A program made the position numbers and the translations under genes. The notes below the pieces were generated by a model. That model was given only the letters and a program-made list of their open reading frames with translations, did no database searches and was not told the origin of the DNA. A stretch of DNA of 64,000 nt from Shinella sp. CPCC 101442 (GTDB lineage Bacteria; Pseudomonadota; Alphaproteobacteria; Rhizobiales; Rhizobiaceae), in assembly GCF_024704725.1 (NCBI RefSeq), contig NZ_JALIQS010000002.1, positions 620,001 through 684,000 of the forward strand, read 5' to 3'. Every line of letters starts with the position of its first letter. Position 1 is the first letter of the stretch. This document shows positions 27,378 through 35,863 of the stretch, one piece after another.

Positions 27378-28430
27378 TTAGATCCCGAGGATTTCATTGT
27401 TGACGGATCGGTCCGCACCGGACTTCACGAAGTCATCGAAAGCGCGATCCGAGACCTTGATGATGTGGTCGCGGATGAAGCGCGCACCCTCGGCCGCGCC
27501 ATCTTCCGAATTCTTTAGGCAGCATTCCCATTCGAGAACGGCCCATCCGTCAAAACCGTAGCCCGTGAGTTTCGAGAAGATGGCACCGAAATCGACCTGC
27601 CCGTCGCCGGGCGAACGGAAGCGGCCGGCACGGCTGACCCACGGCTGATACCCGCCATAAGCGCCGGTCTTGCCCGTTGGCCGGAACTCCGCGTCCTTGA
27701 CGTGGAAGGTTTTGATGCGCTGGTGGTAATGATCGATGTAGGCGAGGTAGTCGATCGACTGAAGCACCAGATGGCTCGGGTCGTACATGATGTTGCAGCG
27801 CGCATGGTTGTCGACGCGCTCCAGGAACATCTCGAAGGTCAGGCCGTCATGCAGGTCTTCGGTCGGGTGAATTTCGTAGCAGACGTCGACGCCCTCGTGG
27901 TCGAAAGCATCGAGGATCGGGCGCCAGCGGCGCGCCAGTTCATCGAAACCGTCGGAAATCAGCCCGTCCGGCCATTGCGGATAGGGGTAGAAATAGGGCC
28001 ACAGAAGCGTCCCGCTGAAGGTCGTGTGGCGATCGAGACCAAAGCGGCGCGAGGCCTTGGCTGCGCAGAGCAACTGGTTGACAGCCCATTCCTGCCGGGC
28101 CGCTGGATCACGGTGGACCTTGGCCGGCGCGAAGGAATCGGCCGGCAGGTTGAAGGACGGGTGGAGAGCGACGAGCTGCCCCTGCAGATGGCTGGCGAGA
28201 TCCGTCACGACGAGGCCATGCTCGCCCAGCGTCCCCTTGATCTCGTCGACATAATCCTGGCTGTCCGCCGCGCGTTCGAGATCGATCACGCGGCTGTCCC
28301 ACGTGGGAATCTGAACACCCTTGAACCCCTTGTCGGCGGCCCAGCCGGCCAGTCCCTTCAGCGAGTTGAACGGGGCATCATCGCCGGCAAATTGCGCGAG
28401 AAACACGCCGGGACCCTTGATGGTTCTCAT
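27378..28430 (-). CDS. Sugar phosphate isomerase/epimerase-like TIM barrel
   Basis: A 350-residue xylose-isomerase-like (AP endonuclease 2) barrel. Likely metal ligands are in YEIHPTEDLHDG, YDPSHLVLQ, FHVKDAEF and the late VLEWE strand. Members isomerise or epimerise keto-sugars or dehydrate inososes. It lies between iolD (45 bp upstream) and a Gfo/Idh gene (11 bp downstream), so it probably acts on the ketone made by one of the dehydrogenases. It is not IolE itself, which is at 42070; an IolI-like role is possible. Confidence 0.78.
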   Translation of the reverse strand: MRTIKGPGVFLAQFAGDDAPFNSLKGLAGWAADKGFKGVQIPTWDSRVIDLERAADSQDYVDEIKGTLGEHGLVVTDLASHLQGQLVALHPSFNLPADSFAPAKVHRDPAARQEWAVNQLLCAAKASRRFGLDRHTTFSGTLLWPYFYPYPQWPDGLISDGFDELARRWRPILDAFDHEGVDVCYEIHPTEDLHDGLTFEMFLERVDNHARCNIMYDPSHLVLQSIDYLAYIDHYHQRIKTFHVKDAEFRPTGKTGAYGGYQPWVSRAGRFRSPGDGQVDFGAIFSKLTGYGFDGWAVLEWECCLKNSEDGAAEGARFIRDHIIKVSDRAFDDFVKSGADRSVNNEILGI

Positions 28431-28475
28431 GCTTGTCGTCCTTCAGATGAGTATGGTGCCGAGGTCGTGGCGCGA

Positions 28476-30317
28476 TCAGACGCCGACGCGCTGGTTCTTG
28501 CGGCCTTCCTGCTGGTCTTTCGCCGCGGCATTGACTTCCGCCCGCTCGCTGACCTGCGGCACGCCAACATCCCACCAGGCATCGCCGGGCGTCCAGGTGA
28601 AGGCGTCGGAGACGATGGTGAGCACGGTCGTGCGGTCCGTCGTCTGCGCCCATTCGACCGCATCGCCGAGATCGGCAAGGCTTTCGACATGGCGGGTAAG
28701 CGCACCCATCGACTCGGCATGTTTGCCGAAGTCGACCGCGAAGGGCTCCTTGACGCGGCAATCCTTGATGAGATTGTTGAACGAGGCGCCACCCTTGGCA
28801 TTCTGCAGGCGGTTGATGACGGCGTAGCCGCCGTTGTCGCAGACGATGAGGATCATCTTGTGGCCGGAGAGAACCGTCGAATAGATGTCCGAATTCATCA
28901 TCATGTAGGTGCCGTCGCCGATCATGACGATCGGCGTGCGGGTGGGATCGGCCATGGCAGCACCCCAGCCGGCGGCGATTTCGTAGCCCATGCAGGAGAA
29001 GCCGAATTCGCAGTCGAAGGTGTTCGGCGCCTTGACGCGCCAGTTCTTCATCACCTCGCCCGGCAGGCCGCCGGCGGCGGTGATGATCAGGTCACGGTCC
29101 TTCGCCTTGGAATTGACGATGCCGACCACCTGCGCATAGGTCGGAACAGGCGCGTTCGTCGGCTTCTGATAGCCGTCGAGCGCATCGTTCCACTTGGCGA
29201 ATTCCAGCCTGCCCTTTTCCGTCCAGCCGGCGTCGGCCTTGTAGTCGCCGATGGCGGCCTCAACCTCACCGACCGTTTCCAACGCATCGCCCACCACGGC
29301 GACGGCGCGATGCTTGTTGGCATCCCAGCGCGCCGCATTGATCGAGACGAACCGGGCGTCGGGCGAGAAGGCCGTCCAGGAGCCCGTCGTGAAGTCCATG
29401 AGGCGTGTGCCGACCGCCAGAATCACATCAGCCTCGCCGGCAAGCGCATTGGCCGAGGTGGAGCCGACAATGCCGATCGGGCCGACATGGGCCGGATGGT
29501 CGTGGGTGACGGTGCCCTTGCCGGCAATGGTCTCGCAAAGCGGGATGCCGTGCTTTTCCGCAAAATCGGCCAGCGCCGTTTCCGCACCGGAATAGCGCAC
29601 GCCCCCGCCGGAGATGATCAGCGGGCGCTTGGCTGCCTTCAGCACGCGGATCGCTTCCGCGAGGCTGTCGCGATCGGGCCGCGGGCGCGGCACCTTGTGC
29701 ACGGTCGGCGTGAAGAAGCTTTCCGGATAGTCCCAGGCGATCTCCTGTACATCCTGCGGCAAGCCGAGGAACGCCGGGCCGCAATCGGCTGGGTCCAGCA
29801 AGACGGCGACGGCCTGCGGCAGCGAGGAGAGGATCTGTTCGGGATGGGTGATGCGATCCCAGTAGCGCGTCACGGACTTGAAGGCGTCGTTGACGGTGAT
29901 CGTCGGATTGCCGAAATGCTCGACCTGCTGCATCACCGGATCGGGGCGGCGGTTGACGAAGCTGTCACCGGCGAGAAGCAGGATGGGAAGGCGATTGGTG
30001 TGCGCCACGCCCGCAGCCGTCACCATGTTGAGCGCACCCGGACCGATCGAGCTGCACGCCACCATGATCTGGCGTCGGCGCGTCGCCTTGGCAAAACCGA
30101 TCGCGGCAAGCGCCATAGACTGCTCGTTCTGGCCACGCCAGGTCGGCAGCGTATCCTGGACCGCCTCCAGCGCCTCCGACAGGCAGGTGACGTTGCCATG
30201 ACCGAAAATAGCGAAGACGCCCGGGAAAAGCGGCTCGCGTCGGCCGTCGATTTCAGTAAACTGGTTGCAGAGATAGCGGACCAGGGCCTGCGCCATGGTG
30301 AGACGAACGGTACCCAT
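28476..30317 (-). CDS. iolD: Trihydroxycyclohexane-1,2-dione acylhydrolase (inositol catabolism)
   Basis: A 613-residue ThDP-dependent enzyme with the full three-domain layout and normal IolD length. The N-terminal domain contains FAIFGHGNVTCLSEAL, and the C-terminal ThDP motif is GDGTYMMMNSDIYSTVL followed by CDN. The MGYEIAAGWGAAM helix is typical of the family. It hydrolyses the ring of the diketo-deoxy-inositol made by IolE to give 5-deoxy-glucuronate. GGGAGG lies before the ATG. A GCAA-N6-TTGC palindrome lies 74 bp upstream. iolB and iolC, which act next, are not in the window. Confidence 0.92.
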   Translation of the reverse strand: MGTVRLTMAQALVRYLCNQFTEIDGRREPLFPGVFAIFGHGNVTCLSEALEAVQDTLPTWRGQNEQSMALAAIGFAKATRRRQIMVACSSIGPGALNMVTAAGVAHTNRLPILLLAGDSFVNRRPDPVMQQVEHFGNPTITVNDAFKSVTRYWDRITHPEQILSSLPQAVAVLLDPADCGPAFLGLPQDVQEIAWDYPESFFTPTVHKVPRPRPDRDSLAEAIRVLKAAKRPLIISGGGVRYSGAETALADFAEKHGIPLCETIAGKGTVTHDHPAHVGPIGIVGSTSANALAGEADVILAVGTRLMDFTTGSWTAFSPDARFVSINAARWDANKHRAVAVVGDALETVGEVEAAIGDYKADAGWTEKGRLEFAKWNDALDGYQKPTNAPVPTYAQVVGIVNSKAKDRDLIITAAGGLPGEVMKNWRVKAPNTFDCEFGFSCMGYEIAAGWGAAMADPTRTPIVMIGDGTYMMMNSDIYSTVLSGHKMILIVCDNGGYAVINRLQNAKGGASFNNLIKDCRVKEPFAVDFGKHAESMGALTRHVESLADLGDAVEWAQTTDRTTVLTIVSDAFTWTPGDAWWDVGVPQVSERAEVNAAAKDQQEGRKNQRVGV

Positions 30318-30390
30318 TTAAAAACCTCCCTGAGCCGGCATTGCCGCGCCAGCCCTCTTCGTAGAACTTATTATTTCATAAATTTTGATA

Positions 30391-30408
30391 TTGCAATACT
30401 TATTGCAA
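30391..30408. promoter_or_regulatory. GCAA-N6-TTGC operator upstream of iolD (site 1)
   Basis: TTGCAATACTTATTGCAA is a perfect 7-4-7 inverted repeat. It sits between the end of the Gfo/Idh gene and iolD, in an AT-rich patch suitable for an internal promoter. It is the best copy of the motif repeated in six other promoter regions of this cluster. Confidence 0.7.
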
Positions 30409-30409
30409 A

Positions 30410-31603
30410 TCACATCGACAGCGTGCAATCCGTCCATTGCCCGCCCGACTGGCTCGATGCGAGCGCCGCCTCGATGAACTTCACACCAAGCGCACCGTCC
30501 ACCACCGTCGGATATTCCAGCAGCCCTGCGGGCAAGGTCCTGCCAAGACGGCGTGCCTCGACGGCAATCGCAAATTCCTCATAGAGATTGCCCCAGGCAT
30601 CGCTCAGCGCCTCCGGGTGGCCACGCGGCATGTGCACGAAGCGCGCCGCATGCACGCCGATGCCAGCGCCTTCGCCGCGCGTCAGCACGCGGGCCGGTTC
30701 GTTGAAGCGACGAAAATGCAGGAGTTCCGGCTCTTCCTGGTTCCATTCCAGGCTTGCCTTGTCACCGAAGACCCGGATGCGCAGCCCGCAATGGGCGCCG
30801 GGCGCGACCTGCGAGATCATGATGGTGCCGGGAATGTCGCCTTCGTAGCGCACATGCATGAAGGCCGTGTCCTCCAGCGCCTTCGGCGGGCCTAGTGTGT
30901 GGAACTCTGCCCGAACCGCCGTGACGGGGCGACCGCAGACGAAGGCGCCGAGATGGTGGCAATGGGTGCCGATGTCGCCAGTGGTGAAGGTGGGACCGAC
31001 GATCGACGGATCGACACGCCATTGCGCGCCGGCACCGGCATCGCTCAGGGGCGTCAGCGCCCATTCCTGAAAATACTCGACATGCACCTGCTGCAGCTTT
31101 CCAAGCACGCCCTCGCGGATCATCGCCCGGGCTTGCCGCACCATGGCGGAGGCGGCATAGGCATAGGTCACGCCGAAGACGAGGCCCGTCTCCTTCTGCC
31201 GGCGCACGAGATCGAGCGCATCGGCAAGCGTCGTCGTCAGCGGCTTGTCGCTGATGACGTCGATGCCCTTTTCCATGAAGGCGCAGGCGATGGCATGGTG
31301 GGAATTGTTCGGCGTGGTGATCGCCACGGCATCGATGCCATCCGGCCGCGCTGCCTCGCGCTCGGCCATCACCCGGTAATCCGTGTAGATGCGGTCCTCG
31401 GCGAGCAGCCAGGCACGCCCGGATTCCAGCGCCACCTGCGGCCGGGACGACAGTGCGCCCGCAACGAGATCCCAGCGATTGGAGAGGCGGGCACCGCGCG
31501 CGTGCACCTTGCCGATAAAACTGCCCTGCCCTCCGCCGACGATGCCGAGCCGCAAACGACGCTCGGCCAGCGGAAATTCTTGGCTGCCTGAAACCTCTGG
31601 CAT
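30410..31603 (-). CDS. Gfo/Idh/MocA-family dehydrogenase (long form)
   Basis: 397 residues. The Rossmann loop is RLGIVGGGQGSFIGKVHARG, the Lys motif SDKPLTTT lies near residue 115, and GDIGTHCHHLGAFVCG is near residue 200. It is a paralogue of the protein at 26191-27366 and of the same long subfamily. The substrate is probably an inositol or a derivative. The ATG at 31603 has GGGAGGGG six bases upstream. It is the first gene of the minus-strand group and is divergent from the iolG-like gene, with operator site 2 between them. Confidence 0.85.
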   Translation of the reverse strand: MPEVSGSQEFPLAERRLRLGIVGGGQGSFIGKVHARGARLSNRWDLVAGALSSRPQVALESGRAWLLAEDRIYTDYRVMAEREAARPDGIDAVAITTPNNSHHAIACAFMEKGIDVISDKPLTTTLADALDLVRRQKETGLVFGVTYAYAASAMVRQARAMIREGVLGKLQQVHVEYFQEWALTPLSDAGAGAQWRVDPSIVGPTFTTGDIGTHCHHLGAFVCGRPVTAVRAEFHTLGPPKALEDTAFMHVRYEGDIPGTIMISQVAPGAHCGLRIRVFGDKASLEWNQEEPELLHFRRFNEPARVLTRGEGAGIGVHAARFVHMPRGHPEALSDAWGNLYEEFAIAVEARRLGRTLPAGLLEYPTVVDGALGVKFIEAALASSQSGGQWTDCTLSM

Positions 31604-31675
31604 GATCCCCTCCCTCAAAATCCACGCTTGCCCGAAAACAGGCTTGCAGAATTAATATTGACGGAATATCAAATG

Positions 31676-31691
31676 CGCAACTTTTTTTGCA
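31676..31691. promoter_or_regulatory. GCAA-N6-TTGC operator between divergent dehydrogenase genes (site 2)
   Basis: GCAA (31677-31680), six bases, TTGC (31687-31690). It lies 21 bp before the iolG-like start and 73 bp from the opposite gene, so it could control both directions. Confidence 0.6.
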
Positions 31692-31711
31692 TCACCATCA
31701 GGAGGAAGTTG

Positions 31712-32713
31712 ATGATCAGGATTGCGTTGCTCGGCTGCGGGCGCATCGGGAAGATGCATGCTGCCACGATTGTGCGTTCAAGCAAAGCTGAACTCGCAGC
31801 CGTGTACGATCCGGTTTCCGCAGCCGCCGACGAAGTCGGTCGCCAGTTCGGATGCCTGGTTGCCGGCAGTGCCGAAGAGGCGATCGCACAGGCCGATGCA
31901 GTGCTGATCGCGACGTCCACGCCGACGCATGCGGACCTCATCGAGGCATCCGCAAAAGCCGGCAAGGCGATCTTCTGCGAAAAGCCCATCGACCTGTCGC
32001 TTGCCCGGGTCAAGGCCTGCCGCGCGGCACTACTGGGCTTCGACAGGCCGATCCAGATCGGCTTCAACCGCCGTTACGATCCGGGCCACCGGGCCGCGCG
32101 CGATGCCGCCCGTTCCGGCGAGATCGGCGAGATCCGCCAGGTGATCATCACGTCGCGCGACCCCGGCCTCGCCTCGCGCGAATACCTCAAGGCATCCGGC
32201 GGCATCTTCAAGGACATGACCATCCACGATTTCGACCTCGCCCGCTTCATGCTGGGCGAAGAGCCCGTCGAAGTCTTCGCCACCGGCAGCGCGCTCATCG
32301 ACCCGACGCTGGCCGAGCTGAACGATATCGACTCCACCATGGTCGTTCTGCGCACGGAAAGCGGCAAGCTCTGCCACATCAACAACTCCCGCGCCGCCAT
32401 CTACGGCCATGACCAGCGCGTCGAGATCCTGGGTTCGAACGGCATGCTCATTTCCGGAAACCGCCGCGCGCATGGTCTCGAACGGTTCGGACCGACCGCG
32501 ACGGGCGCCGGCGAGCCCTTCCTCAATTTCTTCATCGAGCGCTATGCGGAAGCCTATGCGCTGGGGCTGGAATCGTTCATCGACTGCGTCGAAACCAACG
32601 CCACGCCGGATGCCACCTTTGAAGACGGCGAAAAGTCCCTGGCGCTCGCCGAAGCCGCAAATCTCTCGCGCGCCGAGCGGCGGTTCGTCAACATCCGCGA
32701 AATCGTCGGCTGA
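31712..32713 (+). CDS. iolG: Inositol 2-dehydrogenase-like (Gfo/Idh/MocA)
   Basis: 333 residues, the length of rhizobial IolG/IdhA. GCGRIGKMHA begins the Rossmann fold, FCEKPIDLS (about residues 90-98) holds the catalytic Lys, and TSRDPGLASREYLKASGGIFKDMTIHDFDLARF (about 143-175) holds the Asp and His of the catalytic triad. These long blocks match known myo-inositol dehydrogenases best of the five Gfo/Idh proteins here. It makes scyllo-inosose from myo-inositol with NAD+. GGAGGAAG lies before the ATG at 31712. A preference for scyllo- or chiro-inositol cannot be excluded. Confidence 0.8.
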   Translation: MIRIALLGCGRIGKMHAATIVRSSKAELAAVYDPVSAAADEVGRQFGCLVAGSAEEAIAQADAVLIATSTPTHADLIEASAKAGKAIFCEKPIDLSLARVKACRAALLGFDRPIQIGFNRRYDPGHRAARDAARSGEIGEIRQVIITSRDPGLASREYLKASGGIFKDMTIHDFDLARFMLGEEPVEVFATGSALIDPTLAELNDIDSTMVVLRTESGKLCHINNSRAAIYGHDQRVEILGSNGMLISGNRRAHGLERFGPTATGAGEPFLNFFIERYAEAYALGLESFIDCVETNATPDATFEDGEKSLALAEAANLSRAERRFVNIREIVG

Positions 32714-32718
32714 GACCC

Positions 32719-32752
32719 CTGCCCGCCGTGCCCAGACGGGTGTGGCGGGCAT
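32719..32752. terminator. Hairpin between convergent iolG-like and rpiR genes
   Basis: TGCCCGCC (32720-32727) pairs with GGCGGGCA (32744-32751), with an inner helix between. It separates two convergent genes, and its downstream bases are pyrimidine-rich. Confidence 0.5.
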
Positions 32753-32758
32753 TCCTTC

Positions 32759-33670
32759 TCAGGGTTTGCGGCGCTGGTTTCCCGTCACCGTCGGAATTTG
32801 CGGCGAGTCCTTCTTGTCCTCCTGGAGCAGCGCTGCAACGGCGACCGCGATCGCCTGGGTCAGGCACATGGGTGCCGCAAGCGAGCGCGAGAACGAATAT
32901 TCATCCTCCGGGATCGTGAACAGAACGCTGGCATTCTTCGCAAGCGGTGACAGCTGGCTGTCCGTGATGGCAACCATCGGCGTGCCATTGTGTGCCGCAA
33001 CGTCGGCGATCGTCACGACTTCCTTGGCATAGTGACGGAAGGCGATTGCGACCAGCACGTCTTTCTTGCCCATGACCTGCGCCATTTCAGGCGCAAGTCC
33101 GCCCGCCGGGTCGAGCAGAATGACCCGAAGCTGAAGCATGGAGAGCACGTAGCGGAGGAATTTCGCGATCGGCTCGGAGCGCAGCTGCCCGGCGATAAAG
33201 ATCGTATTCGCGCTCTTTATGACCTTGGCCGCCTTGGACAGGCTTTCCTCAGGCGTCGAGCTCAGCAGTTCCTGCAGCGTTGCAATATCGCGAACGACCA
33301 GATCGTGCAGGAAGCCAAGGTTGCCCTTCCGCTTGTTCTTCTCCAGATCGACGTCCAGCGCGCTGATCCGCTCGCGATAGCCTGGGGCCGCCGTCGAGAG
33401 CCGGGTCTGGAAAACGGCCTGGAGCTGCTTGAAACCGGAAAACCCGAAATTCTGGGCGAAGCGCACGAGGATGGAGGGATGGGCGCCGCATTCCTCGGCA
33501 ATCGCGTTGATCGATTTCATCGCGACAACGTTCGGGTTCTGCGTGATGAAGCGGGCAACCTGCTGGAAACGGTCGCTCAAGTCCGGATAGGCTTCCGTAA
33601 CGAGATTGACGAATGTTTCGTAGTTGGCTGTGCGCGGTGGCGGCTGATCGGACTGTTTTACCCGTGGCAT
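32759..33670 (-). CDS. RpiR-family transcription regulator (IolR candidate)
   Basis: 303 residues. An N-terminal HTH_6 domain (about 20-95) contains NAIAEECGAHPSILVRFAQNFGFSGFKQLQ, and a C-terminal SIS domain (about 140-280) starting near ANTIFIAGQLRSEP should bind a phosphosugar or inositol derivative. It lies between the iolG-like gene and ABC importer A. RpiR-type IolR proteins of rhizobia are reported to bind GGAA-N6-TTCC; here the cluster carries GCAA-N6-TTGC, the same 4-6-4 design. I infer that this protein is the regulator. The ATG at 33670 has AGGAG ten bases upstream. Confidence 0.85.
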   Translation of the reverse strand: MPRVKQSDQPPPRTANYETFVNLVTEAYPDLSDRFQQVARFITQNPNVVAMKSINAIAEECGAHPSILVRFAQNFGFSGFKQLQAVFQTRLSTAAPGYRERISALDVDLEKNKRKGNLGFLHDLVVRDIATLQELLSSTPEESLSKAAKVIKSANTIFIAGQLRSEPIAKFLRYVLSMLQLRVILLDPAGGLAPEMAQVMGKKDVLVAIAFRHYAKEVVTIADVAAHNGTPMVAITDSQLSPLAKNASVLFTIPEDEYSFSRSLAAPMCLTQAIAVAVAALLQEDKKDSPQIPTVTGNQRRKP

Positions 33671-33832
33671 GCAGCGCAACTCCTGAAGCGTGATGTGCAA
33701 GAGGCCGCGGCATTCCATGCTTGTCTTGCGCGCGGTCCAATCGCCTGATCAGTGCAGTATTGCAAAAATAGACAATCCGCAACGCTTGTCGCGGCGGACC
33801 TGTCCGGCCGCCCTTCCAGGGACGACTATACG

Positions 33833-33856
33833 GGGTGCGCCCTGACGAGCGCACCC
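33833..33856. terminator. Hairpin after the importer A operon
   Basis: GGGTGCGC (33833-33840) pairs with GCGCACCC (33849-33856), ten bases past the substrate-binding protein stop. There is no U-tract, so it may protect mRNA ends rather than terminate. Confidence 0.4.
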
Positions 33857-33865
33857 TGTCATTCC

Positions 33866-34813
33866 TCAATAGGGGGCGTCGGGGAAGTAGTATTCCGCCG
33901 CATTGTCCTTGGTGATCAGCGGGCTGCCAAGCACGTAGCGACCGTTGATCGGCGCCTGCGTGGCGAACTTCATGGTGACGAGTTCGATCGCGGGGATGAT
34001 CAGCGTCGGCGGGTAGAAGATGTCGGCATCGACCATGTCGTGGCCGTCCATCACCAGCTTGATCACCTTGTTCATGCCGGAACCGCCCAGCACCGTCACG
34101 TTCTTGCGCTCCGCCTGCTTGATCGCCTCGATGGCGCCGAGTGCGGCATCGTCGTCGCCAGCCCACACACCGTCGATCTCAGGGAACCGCTGGAGATAGT
34201 CCTGCATCACCTCGAAACCCTTGTCCGGGTTCCAGTTGGCGTACTGCATGTCGAGCACTTCGATCTTGGTATCCTTCAGCGCCGCGTTGAAGGCGTCGAT
34301 GCGGATGTTGTCGATCGCCGTCGGGATGCCGCGCATCACGACGATCTTGCCGCCATCGGGAAACTTCTTCTTGAAGTATTCGGCGGCCGCCTTGCCGTAT
34401 TGCGGGTTGTCGCCGCCGACATAGAGGTCTTCGATGCCTTCCTCGGCAAGACCCCGGTCGACGGTCGCGATGAACACACCCTTCGCCTTGGCGGCCTTGA
34501 CCGGCTCGGTCAGCGGGTCGGATTCGAAGGGCAGGACGACGAGCGCATTGATGTTGCGCGCCATCAGGTCCTCGATATCGTTGACCTGCTGTGTGGCGCT
34601 CGACGAGGTCGCCAGCACGAAGTCGATGTTCGGGAAGGCTTCCTTCATCCGGTCGATGGTGCGCTTGGTATGGTAGTTGAGGCCGCCCGTCCAGCCGTGC
34701 GTGGCGGCCGGGATCGAGACGCCGATGACGGCGTCGGCGGCGAGCGCCGGCGTTGCCAGCGCCGCAACGAGGACCGCGCCTGCGGCAAGGATGGATTTCA
34801 GTTTGTGGATCAT
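33866..34813 (-). CDS. ABC importer A substrate-binding protein (sugar/cyclitol, CUT2 type)
   Basis: A 315-residue periplasmic protein with signal peptide 1-25 (cut after TPALA). The mature part has the RbsB-like fold: VIGVSIPAATHGWTGGLNYH at the first ligand loop, VVLPFESDPLTEPVKAAKAKGV, and DDDAALGAIEAIKQ near the hinge. It captures the ligand for permease 34847-35863 and ATPase 35860-37368. Last gene of the minus-strand operon that begins with the ALDH at 40620. AGGGAGA precedes the ATG. The ligand is likely a sugar or inositol related to the nearby enzymes. Confidence 0.88.
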   Translation of the reverse strand: MIHKLKSILAAGAVLVAALATPALAADAVIGVSIPAATHGWTGGLNYHTKRTIDRMKEAFPNIDFVLATSSSATQQVNDIEDLMARNINALVVLPFESDPLTEPVKAAKAKGVFIATVDRGLAEEGIEDLYVGGDNPQYGKAAAEYFKKKFPDGGKIVVMRGIPTAIDNIRIDAFNAALKDTKIEVLDMQYANWNPDKGFEVMQDYLQRFPEIDGVWAGDDDAALGAIEAIKQAERKNVTVLGGSGMNKVIKLVMDGHDMVDADIFYPPTLIIPAIELVTMKFATQAPINGRYVLGSPLITKDNAAEYYFPDAPY

Positions 34814-34846
34814 TCACTTGTCTCCCTGTTGAAGTGAAAAGAAGGG

Positions 34847-35863
34847 TCAGCCCTGCGAGCGGTCGCGTTGCAGGAGGACGGCGATGATGATGATCGCCCC
34901 CTGGAATGCGCCGTTGAGATAGGGGCTGATGAAGCCGGTGAGGTTGAGGATGTTGCTGATGAAGCCGAGGATCAGCACGCCGACGATGGTGCCCCAGATG
35001 CGCCCGAAACCGCCGCTGAGCGCCGTGCCGCCGATGATAACGGCGGCAATCGCCTCCAGTTCCCACATCAGCCCGGTCGAAGGGGTCGCTGCACCAAGGC
35101 GCGGCACGTAAATCACCGTCGCGACGGCGACACAGAGGCCCTGGATGACGTAGGTCAGGATGCGCACGCGGTTGACCGGGATCGCCGAATAGAAGGCGAC
35201 GTGCCGATTCGAGCCGATGGCCGCCACATGCCGGCCGAAGCGCATGCGCCGCAGCACCAGTTCACCGACAATGGCGATGACGCCGAGCACGAGGATCGGC
35301 ACGGCGATACCGAGGACCTGGCCGTAGTAGATCGGGCGCGCGGCATCGCGCAGCGAGAAATCGAGCGAGATCGAGCCGCCATCCGCAAGCCAGGTGATGA
35401 CCGAGCGGAAGATGCCCATGGCGCCGAGCGTTACGATGAAGGCTTCCACCCGCCCCTTGACGATCATGACACCGTTGAGGAGGCCGGCCGCGGCACCGAC
35501 GACAAGAGAGCAGACGATGCCGGCGGCGACGAGTTGCCAACCCGGCCCGAGCACCTCGGCGGCCGAATTCATGAACATGATCGTCACACCTGCGACCAGC
35601 GCCGAGAGCGAGCCGACGGAAAGGTCAAGCCCGCCCGCCGTGATGACGAAGGTCGCGCCGACCGCGATGATGCCGATGATGGCGCTACGCGTGAAAACGT
35701 TCGAGAGGTTTTCCGCGCCGAGAAAGCTGTCGCTCATCAGGGAACCGATGAGCATCAGCAGGATGAGAGCAATCAGCGGGCCGGCAGCCTCGAAAATGCC
35801 CGCAAGGGTGCGGCCCGGCGACGCTGTGGCGTTGCCGGCGGATGTCGCGGTAATGTCGGTCAA
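34847..35863 (-). CDS. ABC importer A permease (CUT2 family)
   Basis: A 338-residue inner-membrane protein with eight to ten helices. It has the BPD_transp_2 core GLDLSVGSLSALVAGVTIMF (the loop touching the ATPase) and AVIIGGTALSGGFGRIWGTIVG, as in RbsC. Its start overlaps the ATPase stop by four bases (ATGA), so the two are coupled. It works as a homodimer with the double ATPase. Confidence 0.9.
   Translation of the reverse strand: MTDITATSAGNATASPGRTLAGIFEAAGPLIALILLMLIGSLMSDSFLGAENLSNVFTRSAIIGIIAVGATFVITAGGLDLSVGSLSALVAGVTIMFMNSAAEVLGPGWQLVAAGIVCSLVVGAAAGLLNGVMIVKGRVEAFIVTLGAMGIFRSVITWLADGGSISLDFSLRDAARPIYYGQVLGIAVPILVLGVIAIVGELVLRRMRFGRHVAAIGSNRHVAFYSAIPVNRVRILTYVIQGLCVAVATVIYVPRLGAATPSTGLMWELEAIAAVIIGGTALSGGFGRIWGTIVGVLILGFISNILNLTGFISPYLNGAFQGAIIIIAVLLQRDRSQG

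Noticed and set aside
27702-30584. A 960-codon plus-strand frame opposite iolD
   Set aside because: It lies antisense to two well-supported genes and its translation has no domain; long antisense frames are common in DNA of this GC content.
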